A stretch of DNA of 64,000 bases from Acidobacteriota bacterium. GTDB lineage: Bacteria > Acidobacteriota > Blastocatellia > Pyrinomonadales > Pyrinomonadaceae. Positions 1-8,391 of this stretch are shown here, in pieces (position 1 is the first letter of the stretch; the number at the start of each line of letters is the position of its first letter). A program made the position numbers and the translations under genes. Location: assembly GCA_016715115.1 (NCBI GenBank), contig JADKBM010000013.1:434001-498000 (forward strand). The letters are read 5' to 3'. The notes under the pieces are model-generated. The model was not told the origin of the DNA. It was given only the letters and a program-made list of their open reading frames with translations, and made no database searches.

Positions 1-55
1 ATCGGACAATTTAGATTCAAGAGGAACTCGGATTTCGAATCGCAACTGCCGCGGC

Positions 56-79
56 TGCCCGCCCGCTCACGCAGGCGGT
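56..79. repeat. REP-like 24-bp repeat, copy 1
   Basis: GC-rich 24-bp sequence containing GCCCGCCCGCTCACGCAGG. An exact copy in the opposite orientation lies at 27121-27144. Both copies sit beside a heptamer array next to a gene's stop codon. No open reading frame covers it. Confidence 0.7.
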
Positions 80-93
80 ACCCGACTCGCCGC

Positions 94-166
94 AGATCAC
101 GAATCGCAAGTGCCCAATCACGAATCGCAAATGCCAAATCGCAAATGCCAAATCGCAAATCGCAAA
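94..166. repeat. Heptamer tandem array (AAATCGC/AAATGCC)
   Basis: About ten 7-bp units, AAATCGC, AAATGCC and variants, run up to the TGA stop of the S9 peptidase gene at 167. Read on the coding (minus) strand, the stop codon itself opens the first unit, TGATTTG, followed by CGATTTG, CGATTTG, GCATTTG. The rest of 1-166 shows no gene. Confidence 0.9.
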
Positions 167-2584
167 TCAGCGCGGCTTCGCGTTCTTGACCCACTTGTCG
201 AACCATTCGACCTGCTCGGCGAGAACGGTTTCGATCGATTCACGGGCGCTGTAACCGTGGGACTCGAGCGGCAGCATCACGAGCCGTGCCGTGCCGCCGT
301 TGCCCTGGATCGCGGCAAAGAGGCGTTCGGACTGGATCGGGAAGGTGCCCTGATTGTTGTCGGCCTCGCCGTGGATCATCAACACAGGCTCATTGATCTT
401 GTTGGCGAAAAAGAACGGCGAAACATTCTGGTAGAGTTCCTTCGCTTCCCAGAACGAGCGTCGTTCCGACTGAAAGCCGAACGGCGTCAAGGTGCGGTTG
501 TAGGCCCCCGAACGAGCGATTCCGGCGCGGAAAATGTCCGAATGCGCGAGCAGGTTCGCGGTCATAAAGGCCCCGTAGCTGTGGCCGCCGACACCGACGC
601 GGTCACGGTCGGTGACGCCCATCTCGACCGCCTTGTCGACCGCGGCCTGAGCTGCATCGACAACCTGCTTGATGAAGGTATCATTGACCGTCAAAGGATC
701 GCCGACGATCGGCATCGTCGCGTCGTCGAGCACGGCATAGCCCTGGAGCAGGAAAAAGAGGTGTGAATAACTTCCGATCTGCGTGAACCGATTCGTCGAA
801 CCCGCGACTTGTCCGGCGGTCGAAGCATCGGTGAATTCGAGCGGATACGCCCAGACGACGGTCGGAAGCCGCGTCCCTTGTTTGTAATTCGGCGGCAAAT
901 AGAGCGTGAACGAGAGATCGACGCCGTCGGCGCGCTTGTATTTTACGAGCTGTTTCGTGATCCCGCGCAGTTGCGGCGCCGGATCCTTGAATTCGGTAAA
1001 CTGACGATCGTAAACCGCGAGACATTCTGTCTTCGGCGGACAAACCTGGCGGAGACGAAGATTCGGCGGCTCGGTCGTCGATTCACGACGCGTGATGAAC
1101 TGCGTCCCGTTGTCGTTCTGGAGAGCAACAAACGTTTCATAAGACGTCGTGTCCGAACGGAAGACCTCTTCGAACTTCAGCGTCTGCAGATTCATCCGGC
1201 GCAGAAACGGCCGATCGCCTTCGGGCGAAGCGCCGGCGCCGGTCAGGAAGATATCGTCCCCGTCCTGATGCATAACCGCGAAACCGTTCGCGAGACGTTT
1301 CGTCAGCGGTTGGCCGATGTCGCCGTAGCGATCGTTGACGCTGAGGTCGGAGATGAGCCGCGGCGTGCCCGGATTACGGTAATCGACCGCGAAAACGCGT
1401 CGGCGCTGGGAGTCTCGATTGTAGTCGTAGAAGAACATCAGCCCGTCGCGCTCGCCGAAAACGCGGCCCATAAGACGCTGTTCGATTTTGAACATCTCGG
1501 CCGGCGCACCATTGAACGGGGCGTCGATGCGAACCAGACGGTCGCGCTGCGCGACCTTTTTGCGCGGGTCGCCGTCGTCGAGCGCTTCGGCCCAAACGAG
1601 CGACGCGCCCTCGGTCGGAATCCATCCGTAGCTGCGCGGTCCGACGGGAACGCCCTGCGCGGGCAGGTTGTCCTGGAGCGGGATGCTCGCCACCTTGTAA
1701 ACCGACTTGCCGTTCAGATCCCAGACTTCGACTTCCTTCGGAAAGCGGTTGAACGGGAAAAGATAAGAGAACGGTCGCTTGATGCGCGACGTCAGGATGT
1801 ATTTTCCGTCCGGCGAAACGTCGCCGTTATCGAAGATTCCCGGCGCTCCGATGTTCTTGATCTTGCCGTCGAGGCTTACGACGGCAATCTGCGACGTCGC
1901 GTAATACTCGAACAGTTTTTCATCGTTGGGCGATTTGAGAAGATCCTGAAACGTCTGGACGACGCCTGTCTTTCCGGCCGTTTCCTGCATATTCGGAGAC
2001 GTCGGAACGAGGTTCTGATACGCCGGCGCCGGACCCCGGTTCGCCGGAACAAGGCTGACGATCAGATGCTTCTGGTCGGGCATCCAGTCAAACTCGCCAA
2101 AAGCGGTGTTGACCTGCACGCCGTCGATCTTGCGGGCCTTGGCGGTCGCGGTTTCGACGATCCAGAGTTCGATTCCGGTCGGGGTGATATTGCCGACCGC
2201 GATGAATTTGCCGTCGCCGCTCCACGTCGGCGAAATGATCTTCGCTCCGGCGGGCAAGGCGACCGCGGTTTCCTTGCCGTCGGCGATGCTCTTGAGCGTC
2301 AGTTTGACGAAATACGGCTGTCGATGCTGCGAATTGCTGTTCGGATTGATACGCAAACCGGCGATCCGGAGCATCGGTTCCGCAAGTTCGGCGATCGGCG
2401 GATAGCGCAACGGTTCGAGCAACGCGACGCGGTCCTTTGCGGGGCTGACCGAGGTCGAAGGGATCGCCGGTGCATTGAGAACGTCGAGGATCTCCTTCGG
2501 CGGTTTCTTGTATTGCGCGTCGGCGGTTACCGCGATCGCGAGAATGGCCAGCACCAAAGCGGCCAGGTAATTCATCTTTTTCAT
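167..2584 (-). CDS. Secreted S9 family serine peptidase (prolyl oligopeptidase/glutamyl endopeptidase-like)
   Basis: An 805-residue exported alpha/beta-hydrolase peptidase. Residues 1-23 form a signal peptide ending in TADAQ. Residues of about 60-520 are the repetitive beta-propeller region typical of S9 enzymes, and the C-terminal ~250 residues are the catalytic domain. The nucleophile motif GGHSYGAF places Ser669, with Asp742 in HGEADNNQG and His776 in ESHGYS completing the triad in the expected order. The length and these motifs resemble S9 glutamyl endopeptidase/acylaminoacyl peptidases, so a role in degrading extracytoplasmic peptides is likely; exact specificity is not evident. It is the last gene of a minus-strand run with the next two genes upstream, 14 bp apart. 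Confidence 0.9.
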   Translation of the reverse strand: MKKMNYLAALVLAILAIAVTADAQYKKPPKEILDVLNAPAIPSTSVSPAKDRVALLEPLRYPPIAELAEPMLRIAGLRINPNSNSQHRQPYFVKLTLKSIADGKETAVALPAGAKIISPTWSGDGKFIAVGNITPTGIELWIVETATAKARKIDGVQVNTAFGEFDWMPDQKHLIVSLVPANRGPAPAYQNLVPTSPNMQETAGKTGVVQTFQDLLKSPNDEKLFEYYATSQIAVVSLDGKIKNIGAPGIFDNGDVSPDGKYILTSRIKRPFSYLFPFNRFPKEVEVWDLNGKSVYKVASIPLQDNLPAQGVPVGPRSYGWIPTEGASLVWAEALDDGDPRKKVAQRDRLVRIDAPFNGAPAEMFKIEQRLMGRVFGERDGLMFFYDYNRDSQRRRVFAVDYRNPGTPRLISDLSVNDRYGDIGQPLTKRLANGFAVMHQDGDDIFLTGAGASPEGDRPFLRRMNLQTLKFEEVFRSDTTSYETFVALQNDNGTQFITRRESTTEPPNLRLRQVCPPKTECLAVYDRQFTEFKDPAPQLRGITKQLVKYKRADGVDLSFTLYLPPNYKQGTRLPTVVWAYPLEFTDASTAGQVAGSTNRFTQIGSYSHLFFLLQGYAVLDDATMPIVGDPLTVNDTFIKQVVDAAQAAVDKAVEMGVTDRDRVGVGGHSYGAFMTANLLAHSDIFRAGIARSGAYNRTLTPFGFQSERRSFWEAKELYQNVSPFFFANKINEPVLMIHGEADNNQGTFPIQSERLFAAIQGNGGTARLVMLPLESHGYSARESIETVLAEQVEWFDKWVKNAKPR

Positions 2585-2598
2585 TTCAAACTCCTGGG

Positions 2599-2988
2599 TT
2601 AATCGATTCTGAAAGTTATCTTGAAGACTGCGGATTCGCGGCGCCGGGCGTAGGCGCGCGGCATCAGAACCCGGACAACATAAGTTCCGCTTCTTTCAAG
2701 CGCGGTCGAGAATTCGGTTTCGCCGTTCGTCAGATTCTCGCCGGACGGATTGCGAACGATAAACTCGAGGCCCTCGTGCGAGGTCGTAAGTTCCACGAAC
2801 AAAGTCTGGCCGCCCTTCGCCGGGATCAGATAGTCCCTGTATTTATAGCCCTTTACGACTCCGGCGTAGGTTCCGCCCGAAGTTCCGGGGTTGAACCTGA
2901 CGCGGACTTTCGTCTGTGCCGCGGCGCTCTGTCCGGCGGCGAGAACGGCGATCGAAGCAACGATGACAACAAAGGTCTTTTTCAACAT
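2599..2988 (-). CDS. Small secreted protein of unknown function
   Basis: A 129-residue protein starting MLKKTF, with a signal peptide of about 26 residues (cleavage near AAAQ). The open frame runs further upstream but overlaps the preceding gene; the ATG at 2988 follows that gene's stop by 11 bp and precedes the signal peptide, so it was chosen. The mature part ends with a beta-rich stretch ('GTYVVRVLMPRAYARR') that reads like a pre-peptidase C-terminal (PPC) type beta-sandwich. That would fit its place between a peptidase and a beta-lactamase-fold hydrolase, but the assignment is tentative. Confidence 0.7.
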   Translation of the reverse strand: MLKKTFVVIVASIAVLAAGQSAAAQTKVRVRFNPGTSGGTYAGVVKGYKYRDYLIPAKGGQTLFVELTTSHEGLEFIVRNPSGENLTNGETEFSTALERSGTYVVRVLMPRAYARRRESAVFKITFRID

Positions 2989-2999
2989 TGGCTTTTCAG

Positions 3000-3995
3000 T
3001 TACTGCGCCGCACCAAGTCCGTCGATGACCCGTTCGGCGACTGCCGGGATGATGTTCCTTTCGCCGGCGAATTTCTCGGTGAAGACGACGAGGACGAACT
3101 TCCGTCCGTCCGGCAATTCGATGTAAGCCGCATCGTGCCGGGTTTGCGATGTCCAGCCCGCCTTCGACCACAACTTCGCGCCGGTCAAGTTCTTGTTTAT
3201 CAACGCGATACCGGTAAATCCGTGCGCCTGGTCGTCATTGTCTTTTGTCGCCGCGAAAGGATCCCGCTTCATCAGATCGACCATTAAACTGGTCGATTCC
3301 GCGCCGCCCATCCTTCCGAGCACGATCTCGGCCAAAAGGCGCGCCGTCGCGTTCGTCGTCAGCTTGTTGCGGTTCACGCCCTGATCGCCGCGAAACTGCT
3401 GTTCGATGCCGTAGGCGTCCTCGCAGAAGGTTTTCTGATTTACGTTTATGTTTTGGTAGCCGAGCGCGCTGAAGTACCGATTGACGACGTTGCGCTTGTA
3501 TGACCAGGCGGCGAATTGCTTTTGGGGAAGCTGCGGACCGCTCGAAACGCCGCTCAGGACGTCGAGAATGTACTGCGTCGCTTCGTTCGACGAATCGACG
3601 ATCATATCCTTCAATCCGCGGTCGAGTTCGCCCGACGGTTTGACGCGCTTGTCAGCAAGCCACTGTTCGAGCGCCGCCATATAGAACATTTTCACGACGC
3701 TCGCCGGATAGATCTTTTCCTCGCCGCGAAAACTTGCCGTCGGAAAACTCTTGGGATTCCGCATATCGATCAGCGTCGCGGCGATATGCTCGGCCTTGAA
3801 GCCTTTGTCCGCAAACTTCGCGATCGTCTCATTGATGGCCGTGTCGAGCACCTTCTGCAATTCGGGCGAAGCCTTTGACTCAAGTGCCCGGTACGCCTTG
3901 GGTAATGTGAATTCCTTGCTTCCCTGCGCCGGAGCGGGAACCGGAGCGAACAAAAAGCCGGTAACGAAAACAACCAGTGCAGCCGCAAACTTCAT
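3000..3995 (-). CDS. Secreted class A beta-lactamase-like serine hydrolase
   Basis: A 331-residue exported protein (signal peptide 1-24) of the penicillin-binding/beta-lactamase superfamily. It has the SxxK motif SVVK (Ser99, Lys102), an SSN triad at 135-137 in the SDN position, and KAG at 278-280 in the KTG position. The loop between the second and third motifs lacks the ExxLN omega-loop signature I would expect of a classical class A beta-lactamase. A peptidoglycan hydrolase/transpeptidase-like or other serine hydrolase role is therefore as likely as beta-lactam resistance. The two downstream genes follow within 15 bp each and are probably co-transcribed. Confidence 0.8.
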   Translation of the reverse strand: MKFAAALVVFVTGFLFAPVPAPAQGSKEFTLPKAYRALESKASPELQKVLDTAINETIAKFADKGFKAEHIAATLIDMRNPKSFPTASFRGEEKIYPASVVKMFYMAALEQWLADKRVKPSGELDRGLKDMIVDSSNEATQYILDVLSGVSSGPQLPQKQFAAWSYKRNVVNRYFSALGYQNINVNQKTFCEDAYGIEQQFRGDQGVNRNKLTTNATARLLAEIVLGRMGGAESTSLMVDLMKRDPFAATKDNDDQAHGFTGIALINKNLTGAKLWSKAGWTSQTRHDAAYIELPDGRKFVLVVFTEKFAGERNIIPAVAERVIDGLGAAQ

Positions 3996-4096
3996 AGTGA
4001 AATCCTCGAAAGTTCTTTACGAAAGGTGGTTTTCAGAGTATAAACGAAAAGCAGTCCGGGCGGAAAATGGAACTTTGGAATTTGAACTTTGATCTT

Positions 4097-4227
4097 TGAC
4101 TGGAGCGCAAGCGTCCCGCTTGCAACGGCGCCACGCGCCGAGAGGCTATGACATTTCGTCGCTTCGATTTCCAACGACCCCTTCGCGCTCCGCGCTCATT
4201 GCAAGCGGGACGCTTGCGCTCCAGTCA
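4097..4227. repeat. Perfect 29-bp inverted repeat (REP/BIME-like pair)
   Basis: Arms at 4097-4125 and 4199-4227 are perfect reverse complements over 29 bp, separated by 73 bp. Each arm also contains a smaller hairpin (GCAAGCG/CGCTTGC). The arms begin TGACTGGAGCGC, related to the GGAGCGCGGGC arms at 33976-34060. A short run of 7-bp units (ACTTTGG, AATTTGA, ACTTTGA, TCTTTGA) directly precedes it at about 4070-4100. It fills the gap between two divergent genes. Confidence 0.9.
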
Positions 4228-4243
4228 GAGCCAACCCCTTTTT

Positions 4244-5527
4244 ATGACAGAAGAAAAACTCGTCCGCGGAATCAGTCGCTGGGATTTGCTGGCCATCGCG
4301 ATCAACACCATCATCGGCGCCGGGATCTTCGGTTTGCCGTCGAAGGTCGCGGCGCTGATCGGGAATTACGGGCTGATCGCGCTGATCCTCTGCGCCGCCA
4401 TCATCGCGCTCATCGTGCTCTGTTTCGCCGAAGTTTCGAGCCGCTTCGAAGCGACCGGCGGGATGTATCTTTACGCCCGCGAGGCATTCGGGCCGGTCGT
4501 CGGGTTCGAGGTCGGTTGGCTTTACTGGATCGTGCGCCTGACGACGGCCGCCGCGAATTGCAACCTGCTCGTCAGCTATCTCGGATTTTTCGATCCGCGC
4601 CTCAACGACGGGGCGACGCGCGCGGTCGTCATCTCGCTGATCTTCATCGTCATCGCGACCGTCAACTTCCTCGGCATCAAGCAAACGACGATTCTGACCA
4701 ACATCTTCACCGCCGGCAAGATCCTTCCGTTGCTTGTCTTCGTCGGTGTCGGAATGTTCTTCATCCAGCCGGCGAATTTCGCGCTGCCGCAAGCCGTCGA
4801 GCCGGGAAATTTCGGCGCCGCGATCCTGATCCTCGTTTATGCGTTTTCAGGCTTTGAGGCGACGACGATCCTCGCCGGCGAATCGCGCGAGCCGCGCAAG
4901 AATCTGCCGTGGGCGTTGCTCGTTTCGCTCGGACTGGTCGCGCTGCTGTATGTGCTCATCCAGATCGTATCGGTCGGCAACCTGCCCGAACTGGCAAAGT
5001 CCGAACGACCGCTGGCCGACGCCGCGGTCAATTTCCTTGGATACTGGGGCGCTTCATTCATCACCGTCGGCGCGGTGATCTCGATCCTCGGAAATCTCAA
5101 TATCGGATTCCTTGCCGCGTCGCGCATACCGTTTGCGATCGCCGAACAGGGAGAATTGCCGCCGGTTCTCGCGAAAACGCACAGCCGTTTCAAGACGCCA
5201 TCGGTCGCGATCATCCTGACGACAGCGGTGATTCTCGTTCTGACGGTTTGGAGTTCGTTCCTGACGGCACTGACGATCGCGACGATCACGCGCCTCATCG
5301 TTTACGCCACGACCTGCGCCGCGCTGCCGGTCTTCCGATTCCGAAAGGACGCACCCCCGGCGCAATTTTCGGCGCCGTTCGGGATCGCAGTTTCGGTTCT
5401 CTCGCTCGGGTTGATCGCATGGCTTTTGTCCAATGTTGATTTTGCGAAAGATGGGCTTGCCGCATTGGTTGCGATCGCCGTTGGCATCGTGGTCTATTTT
5501 GTTCGGCGGTTGTTTGCCCGGACCTAG
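4244..5527 (+). CDS. APC-family amino acid permease
   Basis: A 427-residue inner-membrane transporter of the amino acid/polyamine/organocation superfamily. The first helix carries the hallmark 'INTIIGAGIFGLP' (about residues 18-30), and roughly twelve hydrophobic segments follow. Glu-containing helix 6 ('ILVYAFSGFEATTILAGE') is typical of APC substrate binding. The ATG at 4244 is preferred because the frame upstream is the inverted repeat at 4097-4227; no strong ribosome binding site is visible. The substrate cannot be told from the sequence. Confidence 0.88.
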   Translation: MTEEKLVRGISRWDLLAIAINTIIGAGIFGLPSKVAALIGNYGLIALILCAAIIALIVLCFAEVSSRFEATGGMYLYAREAFGPVVGFEVGWLYWIVRLTTAAANCNLLVSYLGFFDPRLNDGATRAVVISLIFIVIATVNFLGIKQTTILTNIFTAGKILPLLVFVGVGMFFIQPANFALPQAVEPGNFGAAILILVYAFSGFEATTILAGESREPRKNLPWALLVSLGLVALLYVLIQIVSVGNLPELAKSERPLADAAVNFLGYWGASFITVGAVISILGNLNIGFLAASRIPFAIAEQGELPPVLAKTHSRFKTPSVAIILTTAVILVLTVWSSFLTALTIATITRLIVYATTCAALPVFRFRKDAPPAQFSAPFGIAVSVLSLGLIAWLLSNVDFAKDGLAALVAIAVGIVVYFVRRLFART

Positions 5528-5555
5528 GGTGTCCCTTTCAAAAACAAAAATACTC

Positions 5556-5584
5556 TTGAAACTTGTGGCGCGAGAACCTAAAAT
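5556..5584 (+). promoter_or_regulatory. Candidate sigma-70-type promoter
   Basis: TTGAAA at 5556-5561 and TAAAAT at 5579-5584 are separated by exactly 17 bp, in the gap before the membrane-protein gene at 5641. Transcription would start near 5591, giving a leader of about 50 nt. Confidence 0.5.
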
Positions 5585-5640
5585 CGAAGACGGTCGCTCG
5601 TGTTTCGCACCTTTGACCGATCTTACCCGAAAATTCTCCG

Positions 5641-7386
5641 ATGCTCCGATTTTTCGAATCCGACAACGAACGAGGCTGCGCCATTGAACTGGTTTGCGCC
5701 GGTATACTGCTGTTTTCGGCATTTATGATCGTCTCGCCGGCGACGTTTCTTGGAATTCCCAACGCATACGATCTGCATCAGCACCTTCAATTCGCGGCGA
5801 CCTATTTTGAGTCGATGAAGGCGGGCAATATCTTGCCAGGATGGAGCGCCTTTGAGAACCACGGTTACGGGGGCATCGGAATTCGAATCTATCCTCCGTT
5901 CGCACACTACACTCTCGCGTTGACTCATTTTGCGACCGGCGACTGGTATACGACCGTTTGGACGAATTTGCTTTTCTGGACCTTCGTCGGTGGGATCGGC
6001 ATTTACAGGTTCGCCCGCGAGTGGCTTCTGCCGTTGAGGTCATTGATTGTTGGCCTGATCTACATCGCTGCACCGTTTCGCCTCGGACAGATCTACCAGT
6101 CGTTCTTCTATTCCGAATACATCGCCGGTGCGATTCTCCCGTTTTGCTTCCTTTACCTGACGCGAGTTGTGCGCGGAAAGCGCCTCGGGGACTCGTTGCT
6201 CCTCGGCTTTCTGCTTTCGGTCCTGATCCTGACCCATATTCCGATGTCGCTGATCGGACTCGTCTCGATGGGAATCTACGCGGCTATCCTGATCGATTGG
6301 CACAACATTTCGAAGGTCTTGCCAAAATTGCTGATTAGTGGAATCTCAGCGCTGGCCGCTACGGCGTTCTACTGGATACGGCTTGTCACCGAATCCGGAC
6401 TTGTCAACCATTCGGATCCGAAGTACACGCTTGGAGACTATGATTACAGGCTTTACTTCTTTCCTCAGATCTACAACACGATGAATGCGTATTTCATCAA
6501 ACAGATGTGGATCAAGGATGTGACAACACTGATCACGTTCGTTTTGGTCGTTCCGTTTGCTTTCTACGTTCTTCGACTTGCTCTTCGCCGCGCGCGCGAC
6601 GTTGATCTTCGCGGATTTCTGGCCATACTTGCCTCCACGCTTTTCGCGATGTTTATGGCAAGCATAATGTCCGCCGGAATCTGGGGCCGTATCGCATTGA
6701 TTCAGAAACTGCAGTTCCCGTTCCGCTGGCTGACAATCGTCGCGATTTTCGGCTCATTGGCTGTTGTCATCGTTGTTGATCAGCTCGAGTTCCGTTCGAA
6801 GATCGCTTCGCGATTTGCAGCTTACGCGCTAATCCTCGTTGCGTTCGGCGTCTTTCTTTTCGAATTGACCCAGATCGTTTTGCCGTCCGAAGCGTTGGAT
6901 CGGCGGGTTTTCGCCGAAAAAACCGTCGATCTGAACGATCGCGAAAGCTATGATTGTTGGTGGCCGATATGGTCAAGGGCGGATGCGTTCAAGAATCACG
7001 AGCGCGTGAACGCCGGAGGTCGCGCGTACGAAGTCAAGACTTGGAGCGCGGAACGTCGCGAATTTGTGATCGACGCGGGTCCGGCGACCAAAGTCCGCGT
7101 CGCGACGTTTTTTTACCCGTTTTGGAGTGTCAGAGTCAATGGCGATCCGATCGATGCCGAACCGGCCGTAGATGGCGCTCTGCAGTTCGACGTGCCGGAA
7201 ACAGCCGTAGCGATTTTGATCGAGTTTCGTGAACCGCGATTGATTGGCGCGGCGCGGATGGTTTCGGCGATGGCTTGGTTGGGATTCGCCGGCACCCTCG
7301 TTTTTTTGACGGCCGGGCGACGTCGCGGAAAGCGCACGCTTAAGTATCAGAAAACGCAAGAACGTCGCGAAAGCGCAGAGAACTAA
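5641..7386 (+). CDS. Large multi-pass membrane protein, GT-C/YfhO-like
   Basis: A 581-residue protein with about 11-12 hydrophobic segments, followed near residue 440 by a soluble C-terminal beta-rich domain and a final membrane segment around 545-562. The first periplasmic loop contains a DLHQH motif and 'GYGGIGIRIYPP', resembling the first loop of GT-C glycosyltransferases and the '6-pyruvoyl-tetrahydropterin synthase-related' membrane proteins annotated in many bacteria. A role in lipid-linked sugar transfer is plausible but not demonstrated by sequence. It is preceded by its own candidate promoter and probably monocistronic. Confidence 0.75.
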   Translation: MLRFFESDNERGCAIELVCAGILLFSAFMIVSPATFLGIPNAYDLHQHLQFAATYFESMKAGNILPGWSAFENHGYGGIGIRIYPPFAHYTLALTHFATGDWYTTVWTNLLFWTFVGGIGIYRFAREWLLPLRSLIVGLIYIAAPFRLGQIYQSFFYSEYIAGAILPFCFLYLTRVVRGKRLGDSLLLGFLLSVLILTHIPMSLIGLVSMGIYAAILIDWHNISKVLPKLLISGISALAATAFYWIRLVTESGLVNHSDPKYTLGDYDYRLYFFPQIYNTMNAYFIKQMWIKDVTTLITFVLVVPFAFYVLRLALRRARDVDLRGFLAILASTLFAMFMASIMSAGIWGRIALIQKLQFPFRWLTIVAIFGSLAVVIVVDQLEFRSKIASRFAAYALILVAFGVFLFELTQIVLPSEALDRRVFAEKTVDLNDRESYDCWWPIWSRADAFKNHERVNAGGRAYEVKTWSAERREFVIDAGPATKVRVATFFYPFWSVRVNGDPIDAEPAVDGALQFDVPETAVAILIEFREPRLIGAARMVSAMAWLGFAGTLVFLTAGRRRGKRTLKYQKTQERRESAEN

Positions 7387-7448
7387 CCTCTCGGTTCAGA
7401 CGGACTTGAGAGAAAAGGCGACGGCGAGTCGCCGCCGCGTTTCAGCCC

Positions 7449-8267
7449 CTACGGCTTCTTGACGGCGGGCGTCGGCGTCGGTTTCGGGTCCTTTACTTCC
7501 TCTTCGGTGTCGTCGAGAATCCTCACCTCGCTGCGGCCGACGCGATAGTTGGCATATTTGACGCGGACGCGCATCTTGACGACCTGGCCGTTGTCGAAGA
7601 CGAGTTCATCGTCGGCCATCGAGAAAGAAGGGAACCAGTACTTTCCGTCGACGCTCTCTCGCCAGGTTTCGATGATCGGAAACCGCTGTTTGCCTTCGGG
7701 AACGGCCTTGCCCTTTGATTTGACGATCATCAGGTCCCGGTCATCGACCCAAATTCGTCCGGTGAACAGGCGCAGGTTCGATTTCTTCCAATCGGGAATG
7801 ACTTTCGGCGTGACGTCGAAGACATACAGATCGAGTTCGTCGATCTTTTCCTTGCCGACGAACCTGAAGTTGTATTCCCTGACGTTTTTCGGTTCGATCG
7901 CGAAGGGGTTGATGCCGCCGAGATCTTCAATATCTTCGGGGCTGATGCTGATCTCTTTGAGCGTCGAGATCGGCGCATAGATGATCCGTTCGAAACGCGA
8001 ACCGTCGGTCGTGAATGTAATGAACGAGTTTCGGATGTAAGTCCCGGTGATCTGCCCGCCGAGTCCGATCGTCTGGATCTTCGCGTCGCGGTTGAAGGCA
8101 TAGATGCCGAGCGCCTGGCGAAACTCGAACTCATTGTCGCTGAACTTCTTGACGATCCGGTCGATCTCGCTCTGGCTCAAAGTGGACGGGACGATGTTCG
8201 ACGCCTGCGCCAGCGCCGAAATTGCGAAAATGCCCAAAACAAGCACGAATGTCGTAAGTTTTCTCAT
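7449..8267 (-). CDS. Secreted LolA-like outer-membrane lipoprotein-sorting family protein
   Basis: A 272-residue exported protein (signal peptide 1-20, ending ALAQA). The central part (about 90-250) has the alternating beta pattern and phrase 'LRLFTGRIWVDDRDLMIVKSKGKA' seen in LolA/LolB-fold proteins of Acidobacteria that handle lipids or lipoproteins in the periplasm. The C-terminus is a Pro/Thr/Lys-rich tail (DPKPTPTPAVKKP). No lipobox is seen. Function beyond the fold is unknown. Confidence 0.7.
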   Translation of the reverse strand: MRKLTTFVLVLGIFAISALAQASNIVPSTLSQSEIDRIVKKFSDNEFEFRQALGIYAFNRDAKIQTIGLGGQITGTYIRNSFITFTTDGSRFERIIYAPISTLKEISISPEDIEDLGGINPFAIEPKNVREYNFRFVGKEKIDELDLYVFDVTPKVIPDWKKSNLRLFTGRIWVDDRDLMIVKSKGKAVPEGKQRFPIIETWRESVDGKYWFPSFSMADDELVFDNGQVVKMRVRVKYANYRVGRSEVRILDDTEEEVKDPKPTPTPAVKKP

Positions 8268-8343
8268 AAAAGTCGGTTCCTGATTTCAATCCATAGATGC
8301 GGCTAAAATCGAAAAAGATGTTATCAGTTATCTTTCGGATTGC

Positions 8344-8371
8344 AAAAAAAGAGGGCCCGAAAGCCCTCTTT
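8344..8371 (-). terminator. Rho-independent terminator
   Basis: Stem AAAGAGGGC (8348-8356) pairs with GCCCTCTTT (8363-8371) around a 6-nt loop. On the minus strand the stem is followed by a T tract (complement of the A run at 8344-8350), about 20 bp past the stop of the repeat-protein gene. Confidence 0.85.
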
Positions 8372-8391
8372 CACCAACACAAGGATCAATG

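Noticed and set aside
809..2602. 597-codon plus-strand frame opposite the S9 peptidase
   Set aside because: Antisense shadow rich in Arg with no recognisable domain, while the minus strand shows a full catalytic triad.
2776..3287. Short plus-strand frames opposite the small secreted gene and hydrolase
   Set aside because: Shadows; minus-strand signal peptide and SxxK motifs explain the region.
4096..4857. 253-codon frame overlapping the permease
   Set aside because: Starts in the inverted repeat and is Arg-rich; the permease frame has transmembrane helices.
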